Assembly: GCA_036493735.1 (NCBI GenBank) | Contig: DASXPH010000090.1 | Coordinates: 62,001 to 126,000, forward strand | From: AG2 sp036493735 | Lineage (GTDB): Bacteria > Gemmatimonadota > Gemmatimonadetes > Gemmatimonadales > Gemmatimonadaceae | Length of the DNA: 64,000 nucleotides | Direction of reading: 5' to 3' | Shown here: positions 32,154 through 40,696 of the stretch, in pieces | Layout of the letters: every line of letters starts with the position of its first letter | Numbering within the stretch: the stretch's first letter is position 1 | Program-made: the position numbers and the translations under genes | The notes under the pieces: model-generated | What the model was told of the DNA's origin: nothing | Database searches by the model: none | What the model saw: the letters and a program-made list of their open reading frames with translations, nothing else

Positions 32154-34330
32154 GGCGGCGGGTCGCGGGGGTACTCCTCTCGATGGCGTTCGCGGTCGCG
32201 CCTCTGGGTGCTTCGCGAGCGGAAACGGGATACGAGCTCTGGCTGCGATATCGTTTGCTGTCTAGCACGCAGCGTCGACGCGAGTACATCGAGTCGTTGA
32301 ACAGGATCTCTGTCGACGGGCGATCACCGACGCTGGACGCCGCGCGGGAAGAGCTGGGGCGGGCGATTCCGTCTCTGCTCGGCCATAAGCTCCCCTTCAT
32401 ATGGGAGAAGTCGTCTCGGGCGAATCTACTCGTCGGTAACGCAACGCAATCCAAGGCGATTCGGTCACTCGTCGGCGAGAAGGAGCTCGCGGCATTGGGC
32501 GGGGAGGGATTCGTCATCCGACGGCCGGTGGTCGACGGCAAGCGTGTAACGGTCGTGGCAGCGAACACGGACATCGGTGCCCTCTATGGCACCTTCGCCC
32601 TGCTGCGGGAGCTGCAGATGGAGCGGCCTCTGGACTCGCTCGAGATGACGAGCGCGCCTCGCGTTAGGCGTCGTGTCCTCGATCACTGGGACAATCTCGA
32701 CGGCACCGTTGAGCGGGGCTATGCGGGCCGTTCGCTCTGGGACTGGCCGGCGCTGCCGCGGATCTCCCAGCGGTACCGCGACTACGCGCGCACCAACGCG
32801 TCAATCGGCATCAACGGGACGGTGTTGACGAACGTGAACGCGGACGCGAAGGTGCTCACGCCCGAGTATCTCGTGAAGGTGGCGGCGCTCGCCAACGCGT
32901 TCAGGGCGTACGGCATCACGGTCTATCTGACGGCGCGATTCAGCGCACCGATGGAGATCGGTCACCTAACGACGGCGGATCCGCTCGACTCGGCGGTGCG
33001 CGCGTGGTGGCGCACCAAAGTGGACGAGATCTACAAGTACGTTCCGGACTTCGGCGGCTTTCTGGTGAAGGCGAACTCCGAAGGCCAGCCGGGGCCGCAG
33101 GACTACCATCGGACGCACGCCGACGGCGCGAACATGCTCGCGGATGCGCTTGCCCCGCACGGGGGCGTCGTCATGTGGCGTGCGTTCGTCTACAGCAATT
33201 CCGTGCCGACCGATCGGGTGAAGCAGGCGTATGAGGAGTTCACGCCCCTCGACGGGCGATTTCGCGCGAACGTGCTGCTGCAGACGAAGAACGGACCGCT
33301 CGACTTCCAGCCGCGCGAACCATTTCATCCGCTGTTCGGCGCGATGCCGAAGACGGCGCAGATGATAGAATTCCAGATCACGAAGGAGTATCTGGGCGAA
33401 GACACGCACCTCGTGTATCTCGCGCCGCTGTTCAGCGAAGTGCTGAACAGCGACACGTATGTGCAGGGCGTCGGCTCGACGGTCGCAAAGATCGTCGATG
33501 GCCGTTTGCAGGGGCAGCGGGAGACGGGAATCGCGGGAGTTGCGAACATCGGTAGCGACACCAACTGGACCGGCTCGCAGTTCAATCAGGCGAACTGGTA
33601 TGCCTTCGGGCGCTTAGCGTGGGATCCCGCGCTGTCTTCCGCGTCTATCGCCGAGGAGTGGACGCGGATGACCTTCACGAACGACTCGAGCGCGGTGCGG
33701 ACGATCGTGCATCTGATGCTCGTGTCACGCGAGGCGACGGTGAACTATATGACTCCGCTCGGACTGGCGCACATCATGGGGACGAATCACCATTACGGCC
33801 CCGCGCCGTGGGTGCGGCTCGCGCGCGCGGACTGGTCACCGGTGTACTATCATCGCGCCGACAGCATGGGGATTGGATTCGATCGGACCGAGAAGGGGAG
33901 CAACGCCGTCGCGCAGTACGCGCCCGCGGTGCGGGCTCGTTATGCCGAGCGCGCGACGGTGCCGGATTCGCTGTTGCTCTGGTTCCATCACGTAGGGTGG
34001 ACGGAGCGGCTCGCCTCCGGGCGCACCCTCTGGGACGAGCTGGCGCTGCACTATCAAGCAGGGGTAGACAGTGTTCGTGCGATGCAGCACGCGTGGCGTT
34101 CCGTCCGAGCCGCCATTGATAACGCGCGGTTCGATGAAACCGAGCGCTTTCTATCGATCCAGGAGCGCGAGGCGCGCTGGTGGCGCGACGCGGTGCTCGC
34201 TTACTTCGGGACGTTCTCGCACTTGCCGCTGCCGGCAGGCGTGGAAGCTCCCGCGCATTCCCTGGCGTTTTACATGTCGATTCGGTGCCCGAGCGACCAG
34301 CACAAGCCCCGATGCGACGACATTCCTTGA
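32150..34330 (+). CDS. aguA: GH67 alpha-glucuronidase
   Basis: The 726-residue exo-acting enzyme removes 4-O-methylglucuronic acid from the non-reducing end of xylo-oligosaccharides. It starts at a GTG within the previous stop, giving a signal peptide (MRRRVAGVLLSMAFAVAPLG). N-terminal, barrel and C-terminal GH67 domains are all present and length is normal. The catalytic set is visible: the general acid Glu311 in KANSEGQPGP, Asp385 in NGPLDFQPREP and Glu413 in TKEYLG. The 28-residue Asp-Glu spacing matches the Cellvibrio enzyme (365 and 393). It is coupled upstream to the dehydratase and lies just before xylA. Confidence 0.95.
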   Translation: MRRRVAGVLLSMAFAVAPLGASRAETGYELWLRYRLLSSTQRRREYIESLNRISVDGRSPTLDAAREELGRAIPSLLGHKLPFIWEKSSRANLLVGNATQSKAIRSLVGEKELAALGGEGFVIRRPVVDGKRVTVVAANTDIGALYGTFALLRELQMERPLDSLEMTSAPRVRRRVLDHWDNLDGTVERGYAGRSLWDWPALPRISQRYRDYARTNASIGINGTVLTNVNADAKVLTPEYLVKVAALANAFRAYGITVYLTARFSAPMEIGHLTTADPLDSAVRAWWRTKVDEIYKYVPDFGGFLVKANSEGQPGPQDYHRTHADGANMLADALAPHGGVVMWRAFVYSNSVPTDRVKQAYEEFTPLDGRFRANVLLQTKNGPLDFQPREPFHPLFGAMPKTAQMIEFQITKEYLGEDTHLVYLAPLFSEVLNSDTYVQGVGSTVAKIVDGRLQGQRETGIAGVANIGSDTNWTGSQFNQANWYAFGRLAWDPALSSASIAEEWTRMTFTNDSSAVRTIVHLMLVSREATVNYMTPLGLAHIMGTNHHYGPAPWVRLARADWSPVYYHRADSMGIGFDRTEKGSNAVAQYAPAVRARYAERATVPDSLLLWFHHVGWTERLASGRTLWDELALHYQAGVDSVRAMQHAWRSVRAAIDNARFDETERFLSIQEREARWWRDAVLAYFGTFSHLPLPAGVEAPAHSLAFYMSIRCPSDQHKPRCDDIP

Positions 34331-34337
34331 CCGACCG

Positions 34338-35510
34338 ATGACGACCAGCGACGCGTACGTTCCTCGTCCGGAACATCACTTCACCTTCGGCCTGTGGACC
34401 GTCGGGAACGTGGGGCGGGATCCCTTTGGCGATCCCGTGCGGCCGACGTTGTCGCCGACGCGCATCGTCGAGAAGCTCGGTGAGCTGGGTGCCTACGGCG
34501 TGAACCTCCACGACAACGATCTCGTTCCGCGCGATGCGTCGCCAGCGGATCGCAAGCGCGTCGTCGCGGAGTTCAGGCGCGCCTTGAGGGACAGTGGCAT
34601 GCGCGTGCCGATGGCGACAACGAATCTCTTCGGCGACCCGGTCTTCCGCGACGGCGCTTTTACCAGCAACGACGCGGCAGTTCGTCGGTATGCGCTGCAG
34701 AAGACGATGCAGGCGATCGATCTCGGCGTCGAGTTGGGGGCGGAGACCTACGTGTTCTGGGGTGGACGTGAAGGCACGGAGACGAACGCCGTGAAGGATC
34801 CGGTCGAGGCGGTCAAGTGGTTCCGTGACGCGATCAACTTCCTCTGCGAGCACGTCCGGGCGCAGGGTTACACGCTCCGATTCGCGCTCGAGCCGAAGCC
34901 TAACGAGCCGCGCGGCGATATCTATCTGCCGACCATCGGCCACATGCTCGCGTTCATCTACACGCTCGATCATCCGGAAATGGTCGGACTGAATCCCGAG
35001 GTGGCGCACGACACGATGGCCGGGTTGGACTTCGCCCACGGTGTCGCGCAGGCCTTGGAGGCCGGCAAGCTCTTTCACATCGATCTCAATGCGCAAAAGC
35101 CCGGTCGCTTCGATCAGGACCTTCGCTTCGGCAGCGAGGACGTCAAAGGGGCCTTTTTTCTCGTGAAGCTGCTCGAGGACTCAGGCTGGCCGGGCATGCG
35201 GCACTTCGACAGTCACGCCTATCGCACGGAAGACGAGCAGGGCGTGTGGGATTTTGCCGCCGGCAGCATGCGCACGTATCTCATCCTGAAGGATAGGGCC
35301 GCGCGCTTCAACGCGGATGCGGAGATACAGAGCTTGTTGGGCGAGCTCCGAACGCGAGGCGCGGCAACCGGTCAGCGCGTTCGCTACAGCGAGGCAGCGG
35401 CGAACGCCATTCGTACAGAGCGGTTCGATCTCGAGTCATTGCGGGCGCGCGGCTACGCGTACGAGCGGCTCGATCAACTGACGATGGAAGTGCTGTTGGG
35501 TGTTCGTTAG
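34338..35510 (+). CDS. xylA: Xylose isomerase
   Basis: The 390-residue class I (actinobacterial-type) xylose isomerase converts D-xylose to D-xylulose. Catalytic His58 and Asp61 are in GVNLHDNDLVP. Metal-binding residues are in FALEPKPNEPRGDIYLP, GLNPEVAHD and FHIDLNAQKPGRFDQDLRFG. Start ATG 34338 lies 7 bp after the GH67 stop, and a much longer upstream reading in this frame is only a shadow of GH67. It is followed directly by xylulokinase without a gap, so isomerase and kinase form one unit. Confidence 0.96.
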   Translation: MTTSDAYVPRPEHHFTFGLWTVGNVGRDPFGDPVRPTLSPTRIVEKLGELGAYGVNLHDNDLVPRDASPADRKRVVAEFRRALRDSGMRVPMATTNLFGDPVFRDGAFTSNDAAVRRYALQKTMQAIDLGVELGAETYVFWGGREGTETNAVKDPVEAVKWFRDAINFLCEHVRAQGYTLRFALEPKPNEPRGDIYLPTIGHMLAFIYTLDHPEMVGLNPEVAHDTMAGLDFAHGVAQALEAGKLFHIDLNAQKPGRFDQDLRFGSEDVKGAFFLVKLLEDSGWPGMRHFDSHAYRTEDEQGVWDFAAGSMRTYLILKDRAARFNADAEIQSLLGELRTRGAATGQRVRYSEAAANAIRTERFDLESLRARGYAYERLDQLTMEVLLGVR

Positions 35511-36989
35511 GTGACGGCGCCGGTGTTTCTCGGACTCGACGTTGGTACCAGTGGCGTCAAAGCCGTCCTCGTGGCCGCGGATGGCGATGTCATCGCCACC
35601 GCAACGACGGCGCTCGCGCTCTCGACGCCGCGACCGGGTTGGGCGGAACAGGATCCCGATACGTGGTGGGAAGCGAGCGTAGCCTCTATCCAAGGGGTGC
35701 GGCAGCGCCGTCCGGGTGCGCGCGTTGCCGGCGTCGGCATCTCGGGGCAGATGCACTCGTCGGTGTTCCTCGATGCAAGGGGCAAGGTCATTCGACCGGC
35801 CCTGCTGTGGTGCGACGGCCGCACGACGGCGGAGTGCCGCGAGATCGAAGTGCGCGTGGGCGGCGAGGAACGGCTGCGAGATCTGGCGGCCAACCCGGCA
35901 CTCGAGGGGTTCACACTTCCTAAAGTCCTGTGGCTGCGCAATCACGAGCCGGCCGCGTTTGCGCGGCTGGCGACGGTGCTGCTCGCCAAGGATTACATCC
36001 GCTATCGGCTCACCGGTGAGCTGGCGACGGAGCCATCCGACGCGTCGGCGACGCTGATGTTCGACACGGCACGCCGTCGCTGGAGCGCGGAGATCCTCGA
36101 CGCAGTCGGGTTGCGCGAGTCGATCGTGCCGCGGGTGGGCGAATCATCGGAGGTGCTCGGATGTGTGAACGACAGTGGGAGCCACGCGACTGGCCTGCCG
36201 ACGGGAACGCCGGTCGTCGGCGGCGGCGCGGACAACGCCTGCGGTGCGGCCGGTGTGGGTGTCGTCGCGCCTGGCGAGGCGGTGGCGAGCTGGGGGACCT
36301 CCGGCACCGTGCTCGCGCCCATGGCCGCGCCACTTGTCGATCCGCAGATGCGTGCGCACACGTTCTGTCACGTCGCGCCCGATCTCTGGTACATGATGGG
36401 CGTCGTGCTGAGCGCGGGCGGCGCATTCGCATGGTATCGCGAGCAGTTCGCGCGAGAGCTCGCCGGTGACCCGGACGGCCACGAGAAGCTCGCGACCGAG
36501 GCGACGAATGTCCCGCGAGGCGCCGAAGGCGTGACGTTCCTGCCGTACCTGCAAGGTGAGCGCACGCCGCATCGCAATGCGTCGGCGCGCGCCGCATTTC
36601 TCGGGATGTCGCTAGCGCACTCGCGGGCGCATCTCACGCGCGCAGTGTTGGAAGGCGTGTCGTTTGCGCTCCGCGACTCGCTGACGATTCTCGAGTCGTT
36701 AGGTATGCGACCGGCCGAGCTGGTGCTGACTGGCGGTGGCGCGCGGAGCGCGCTCCTCAGACAGCTGCAGGCCGAGGTGTTCGGCGTGCCGGTGACGACG
36801 GTGAATCGCGAGGAGGGACCGGCGTACGGGGCCGCGTTGCTCGCAGCCGTCGGCGTCGGCGCCTTCGCGGACCTTGCGACGGCGGTGCGGGCGACGCTCG
36901 TGCGGAGTCACGCGTTCACGCCAACGTCCGATGCCCATCTCGCGTACGACGAGCCGTACGCACGATTTCAGGAGAGCTACCGGGCATGA
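35511..36989 (+). CDS. xylB: Xylulokinase
   Basis: The 492-residue FGGY-family sugar kinase phosphorylates D-xylulose for the pentose phosphate pathway. Motifs: GLDVGTSGVKAVLV (phosphate 1), GWAEQDPDTWW, GISGQMHSSVFLD, the catalytic Asp in GGGADNACGAAGVG, and the FGGY signatures LPYLQGERTPHRNASARAAF and TGGGARS in the second half. It starts at GTG directly after the xylA stop. Its stop overlaps the permease start (ATGA), so kinase and transporter are translationally coupled. Confidence 0.95.
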   Translation: MTAPVFLGLDVGTSGVKAVLVAADGDVIATATTALALSTPRPGWAEQDPDTWWEASVASIQGVRQRRPGARVAGVGISGQMHSSVFLDARGKVIRPALLWCDGRTTAECREIEVRVGGEERLRDLAANPALEGFTLPKVLWLRNHEPAAFARLATVLLAKDYIRYRLTGELATEPSDASATLMFDTARRRWSAEILDAVGLRESIVPRVGESSEVLGCVNDSGSHATGLPTGTPVVGGGADNACGAAGVGVVAPGEAVASWGTSGTVLAPMAAPLVDPQMRAHTFCHVAPDLWYMMGVVLSAGGAFAWYREQFARELAGDPDGHEKLATEATNVPRGAEGVTFLPYLQGERTPHRNASARAAFLGMSLAHSRAHLTRAVLEGVSFALRDSLTILESLGMRPAELVLTGGGARSALLRQLQAEVFGVPVTTVNREEGPAYGAALLAAVGVGAFADLATAVRATLVRSHAFTPTSDAHLAYDEPYARFQESYRA

Positions 36990-38044
36990 GTCGAGCCGCA
37001 GCCATCGGACGGCGCTTCCTCGAGTCGCAGGAGATGGGACTCGTGATTGTCGTCGCGGTGCTCGTCGCCGCACTCGCGGCATTCGCCGGCAGTCATGCCG
37101 ATCGAGTGACCGGCGCGACGGTCAATAACTTCCTCAACTCGAACACGCTCATTCAGGTCGCGACGGACGCGAGCTTCTTCGCGATCATGGCGATTGGCGC
37201 CACGATCGTGATCATCTCCGGCGGAATCGATCTATCGGTCGGCTCGATCTACGCTCTGGCTGGAGTGAGCCTGGGCCTGGTGTTGCGTGCGCTTGGCCCG
37301 GCGAGCACGCCGACGATCGTCATCGTCGGACTGGTGACGTGTCTCGGCGTCGGGTTGCTCTGCGGTGTCCTCAACGGCATTCTCATCGTCGGGTTGCGCG
37401 TCCACTCCTTCATCATCACGCTGGGCACGATGTGGGTGCTGCGAGGCGTCGCGTTCGTCGCGACCAAGGCAGAGAGCATCCTGGTGCCGCTGCCGCTGAC
37501 CACCGTGACCAAGGCATCGTTAGGGCTGCACGGCGGCCTGTATCCGGTGCCGATGCTCGTGATGATCGCCCTCACGGTGCTGGGCTGGCTTTATCTCGAG
37601 CGTACGGTGATGGGCCGTCACGTCTTTGCGTTCGGCGGTAATATCGAGGCGAGCCGCTTCGCCGGTCTCTCGCTTGGCCGGATTCAGCTGGGTGTCTTCG
37701 CGGTGTCCGGCCTCACCGCGGGGCTGGCGGCATTTCTCGGCGCGAGCTTCTATGGCTCGGCGTCCTCGGGAGACGGACAGGGGTATGAGCTGTACGTGAT
37801 TGCGTCGGCGGTGGTCGGCGGCGCGAGCTTGATCGGCGGGAAGGGGAGCGCGATTGGCGCCACGCTCGGAGCGCTGCTCATCGTGCTGATTCGCCAATCG
37901 ATCCGCACGCTGCATTTCGACCAGAACTATGAATGGATCGTGATCGGCTGCGCGATCGTGGTCGCGGTGGTGGTGGATCGATGGAGTGCGGGCGTCACGA
38001 CGCGGCGGCTGAGTCGGAGCGCGGCTGTGGAAACAGCGGTATAG
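36986..38044 (+). CDS. Sugar ABC transporter permease (RbsC/XylH family)
   Basis: The 352-residue inner-membrane protein has about eight to ten helices and the branched permease family pattern FFAIMAIGATIVIISGGIDL, SVGSIYALAGV, FGGNIEASRFAGLS and AVVGGASLIGGKGS. It forms the channel of a monosaccharide importer; xylose is the likely substrate because it is coupled to xylB and precedes a matching binding protein and ATPase. Only one permease gene is present, consistent with a homodimer. Confidence 0.92.
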   Translation: MSRAAAIGRRFLESQEMGLVIVVAVLVAALAAFAGSHADRVTGATVNNFLNSNTLIQVATDASFFAIMAIGATIVIISGGIDLSVGSIYALAGVSLGLVLRALGPASTPTIVIVGLVTCLGVGLLCGVLNGILIVGLRVHSFIITLGTMWVLRGVAFVATKAESILVPLPLTTVTKASLGLHGGLYPVPMLVMIALTVLGWLYLERTVMGRHVFAFGGNIEASRFAGLSLGRIQLGVFAVSGLTAGLAAFLGASFYGSASSGDGQGYELYVIASAVVGGASLIGGKGSAIGATLGALLIVLIRQSIRTLHFDQNYEWIVIGCAIVVAVVVDRWSAGVTTRRLSRSAAVETAV

Positions 38045-38076
38045 GAACAGACTTCAAATTGGAGAAAATCAGCGAT

Positions 38077-39132
38077 ATGAAAAGCAGATCCCTCGTCGCT
38101 TCGCTCCTCGGGATGACATTGGGCGTGGTTGCCCTGGGATGCGTCAAGGGGGCAGATCGCACCGTCGACTCATCGAAATCGCGGGCGCGTTTGGCGGGTG
38201 CGAAGGCGCATGACGACACCACTCTCCGCATCGCGATGATCGCGAAGAGTTCGACGAACCCTGTGTTCCTTGCGGCGCGCACAGGGGCGGAGGCGGCGGC
38301 GAAGGAGCTCGGCGAGAAGAACCACATGCACATCGAGGTGGTGTGGCTCACGCCGCCGCAGGAAGACGCACAGGTCCAGGCGCAACGCATTCAGCAAGCG
38401 GTAAATGACGGCGCCGACGCGGTGCTCATTTCCTGTTCCGACGCGGGGAAGGTGACCGGCGTCATCAACGACGCTGTCGATCGGGGCGTGCAGGTGATGA
38501 CCTTCGACAGCGACGCACCGCAGTCGAAGCGCTTCGCGTACTACGGGGTGGACGACATCAAGACTGGCCAGCAGACGATGGCGGAGCTCGCGACTCTCAT
38601 GAATGGAAAGGGCAAGGTCGCAATTCTCGCCGGGAATCAGAACGCGCCCAATCTCCAGAGGCGCGTGCAGGGTGCGAAGGAAGAAGCCGCGAAGCATCCG
38701 GGCATGCAGGTCATCGGCGTCTTCAATCACGTCGAGACCGCGCAGGATGCAACTGCCGAAGTGGTGCGGGTGGACAACGCGTATCCCGACATCCAGGGCT
38801 GGGCGTTCATCGGCGGGTGGCCGCTCTTCGCGCAGTCGCTGCTCTCCGACGGGACGTTCGCGAAGCTGAAGGTCGCGTCGGTGGACGGCTTACCGGCCGA
38901 GCTGGCGTACGTCGATCGCGGCGTGGTGCCGGTGCTGCTCGCGCAATCGGTGTACAACTGGGGCTACGTCGGCGTGCAGACGATCGTAGACAAGGTGCAC
39001 TTCAAGAAGGATGTCCCGCAGATCATTCCCATGGAGCTGGTGCGCGTGACGAAGTCCAATCTCGGCCAGTGGGCACGGCAGCTCCAGGCGTGGGGCTTCA
39101 CCGACGTCGATCAGAAATATCTGAAGATGTGA
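38077..39132 (+). CDS. Sugar ABC transporter substrate-binding lipoprotein
   Basis: The 351-residue protein has a lipobox (VVALGC) and a periplasmic binding protein type I fold: LRIAMIAKSSTNPVFLAART, QAQRIQQAVNDGADAVLISC, VQVMTFDSDAPQSKRFAYYG and GKVAILAGNQNAPNLQRRVQG. These are the ribose/xylose-binding protein blocks. It captures a monosaccharide in the periplasm and delivers it to the permease encoded just upstream. ATG 38077 has GGAG a little far upstream; the lipobox supports this start. Confidence 0.92.
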   Translation: MKSRSLVASLLGMTLGVVALGCVKGADRTVDSSKSRARLAGAKAHDDTTLRIAMIAKSSTNPVFLAARTGAEAAAKELGEKNHMHIEVVWLTPPQEDAQVQAQRIQQAVNDGADAVLISCSDAGKVTGVINDAVDRGVQVMTFDSDAPQSKRFAYYGVDDIKTGQQTMAELATLMNGKGKVAILAGNQNAPNLQRRVQGAKEEAAKHPGMQVIGVFNHVETAQDATAEVVRVDNAYPDIQGWAFIGGWPLFAQSLLSDGTFAKLKVASVDGLPAELAYVDRGVVPVLLAQSVYNWGYVGVQTIVDKVHFKKDVPQIIPMELVRVTKSNLGQWARQLQAWGFTDVDQKYLKM

Positions 39133-39139
39133 TGCATCG

Positions 39140-40696
39140 ATGTCGCAGTTTGCGGTTCGGTTCGAGCACATCAGCAAACGGTTCGTCGGCGTTCAGGCCC
39201 TCGCCGATGTCACTCTCGACGTCGCCGAGGGCTCCTGTCACGCGCTCTGTGGCGAGAATGGCGCTGGCAAGAGCACGTTAGGCAAGATCCTCGCGGGCAT
39301 CCACGCGCCGGACGGCGGGCGCCTGCTCATACATGGCCAACCCGTGCAGTTCGCGTCGCCGCGGGACGCGCTCGCGGCGGGTGTCGGCATGGTGCATCAG
39401 GAGCTCGCGTTCTGCGAGAATTTGAGCGTCGCCGAGAATCTGCTGCTTGGGGCAATACCATCGCGCCGCGGCTTCGTGCTTCGCGAGGCGATGCACGAGC
39501 GCGCGCGGGAAATGCTCGCCGAGATCGGCGCGACCGTGGACGTCCGCGCTCCGATGCGCAAGCTCACGATTGCTCAGCAACAGCTCGTGCAAATCGCGAC
39601 CGCTGTCTGTGGTGGCGCGACGATCATCGTCTTCGATGAGCCGACGAGCAGCCTGAGTCAGGTCGAGGCCGATCGACTCTACGAGCTGATCGGCCAGCTC
39701 AAGGTACGCGGCGTCACGTGCATCTACGTGTCGCATCGCATGCCGGAGATCTATCGACTCTGCGATACCGTGAGCGTGCTCCGCGACGGGAAACACGTCG
39801 CGACGCAGTCTACGAACACGCTCAGCGAGTCCGAGGTGGTACGGCTGATGATCGGACGCGCGCTCGGCGATTATCTCCCGCAGTCTGACGAGCGGCCGAG
39901 CGGGAAGGAGCTGCTGCGCGTCGACGGGTTGAGCGGCGCGAAGTTTCGGGAAGTGAGCCTTGCGCTACACGAAGGGGAGATCGTCGGTATCGCCGGACTG
40001 GTGGGCGCCGGCCGTTCCGAGTTGGCGCAGGCGATTTTCGGCCTCGAGCCCGTGACGGCGGGATCGGTATTCGTAGATGGAAATCCGGTGGTCATCGGTG
40101 ATGCAAACCACGCGATCCAGCTCGGCCTCGGGCTCGTGCCCGAAGATCGGAAGAAGCAGGGGCTGATTCTCAGCGAGAGCGGCCTGCACAACACGTCGTT
40201 GCCGATTCTCGACCGGTTGTCGCGGGCAACCTTCGTCGACCGTCGCGAAGAGCGGACAATCACTAAATCGTACTTCGGCAGGCTTCGCGTCCGAACGCCC
40301 AGCCTCACGGCGTCGGTCGCCGGATTATCGGGCGGCAATCAGCAGAAGATCGTACTCGCCCGGTGGCTTGCCGCCAATTCGAGAATACTCATCCTCGACG
40401 AGCCGACTCGCGGTGTGGACGTCGGCGCCAAGGCCGAGATCCACGCTCTGGTCCGCGATCTCGCCGCGCGCGGCAACGCCGTGCTGCTCATCTCGAGCGA
40501 GCTGCCCGAGGTGATCTCGCTCTCGCACCGGTTGCTCGTCATGCGGCAGGGGCAGTTGGTGGCGGAGGTTCCCCGCGAGCGTGCGACCGAAGAGACACTG
40601 CTGCGGCTGATGGCCGGCATCGGCGAGGCGGCGGCGCCCGCGGACTACCAGCGATCGGAGCGGAAGGGAGCGGCAGGAAGTCCATTCGCGCCGTAG
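39140..40696 (+). CDS. Sugar ABC transporter ATP-binding protein (XylG/RbsA type)
   Basis: The 518-residue protein has two tandem ATPase domains. The first has Walker A GENGAGKSTL, Walker B IIVFDEPTSS and a weak signature (LTIAQQQLVQIA). The second has the degenerate Walker A GLVGAGRSEL typical of RbsA/XylG/MglA and signature LSGGNQQKIVLARWL followed by LILDEPTRGVD. It powers the monosaccharide importer with the two genes upstream. Its last 17 codons overlap the convergent esterase gene by 52 bp; the overlap tail (about YQRSERKGAAGSPF) is beyond the conserved end. Confidence 0.94.
   Translation: MSQFAVRFEHISKRFVGVQALADVTLDVAEGSCHALCGENGAGKSTLGKILAGIHAPDGGRLLIHGQPVQFASPRDALAAGVGMVHQELAFCENLSVAENLLLGAIPSRRGFVLREAMHERAREMLAEIGATVDVRAPMRKLTIAQQQLVQIATAVCGGATIIVFDEPTSSLSQVEADRLYELIGQLKVRGVTCIYVSHRMPEIYRLCDTVSVLRDGKHVATQSTNTLSESEVVRLMIGRALGDYLPQSDERPSGKELLRVDGLSGAKFREVSLALHEGEIVGIAGLVGAGRSELAQAIFGLEPVTAGSVFVDGNPVVIGDANHAIQLGLGLVPEDRKKQGLILSESGLHNTSLPILDRLSRATFVDRREERTITKSYFGRLRVRTPSLTASVAGLSGGNQQKIVLARWLAANSRILILDEPTRGVDVGAKAEIHALVRDLAARGNAVLLISSELPEVISLSHRLLVMRQGQLVAEVPRERATEETLLRLMAGIGEAAAPADYQRSERKGAAGSPFAP

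Noticed and set aside
34071..34337. N-terminal extension of the xylA frame
   Set aside because: It is a shadow of the GH67 3' end; class I XylA starts at 34338.
33774..35096. 440-codon minus-strand frame
   Set aside because: It is antisense to GH67 and xylA, with no domain.
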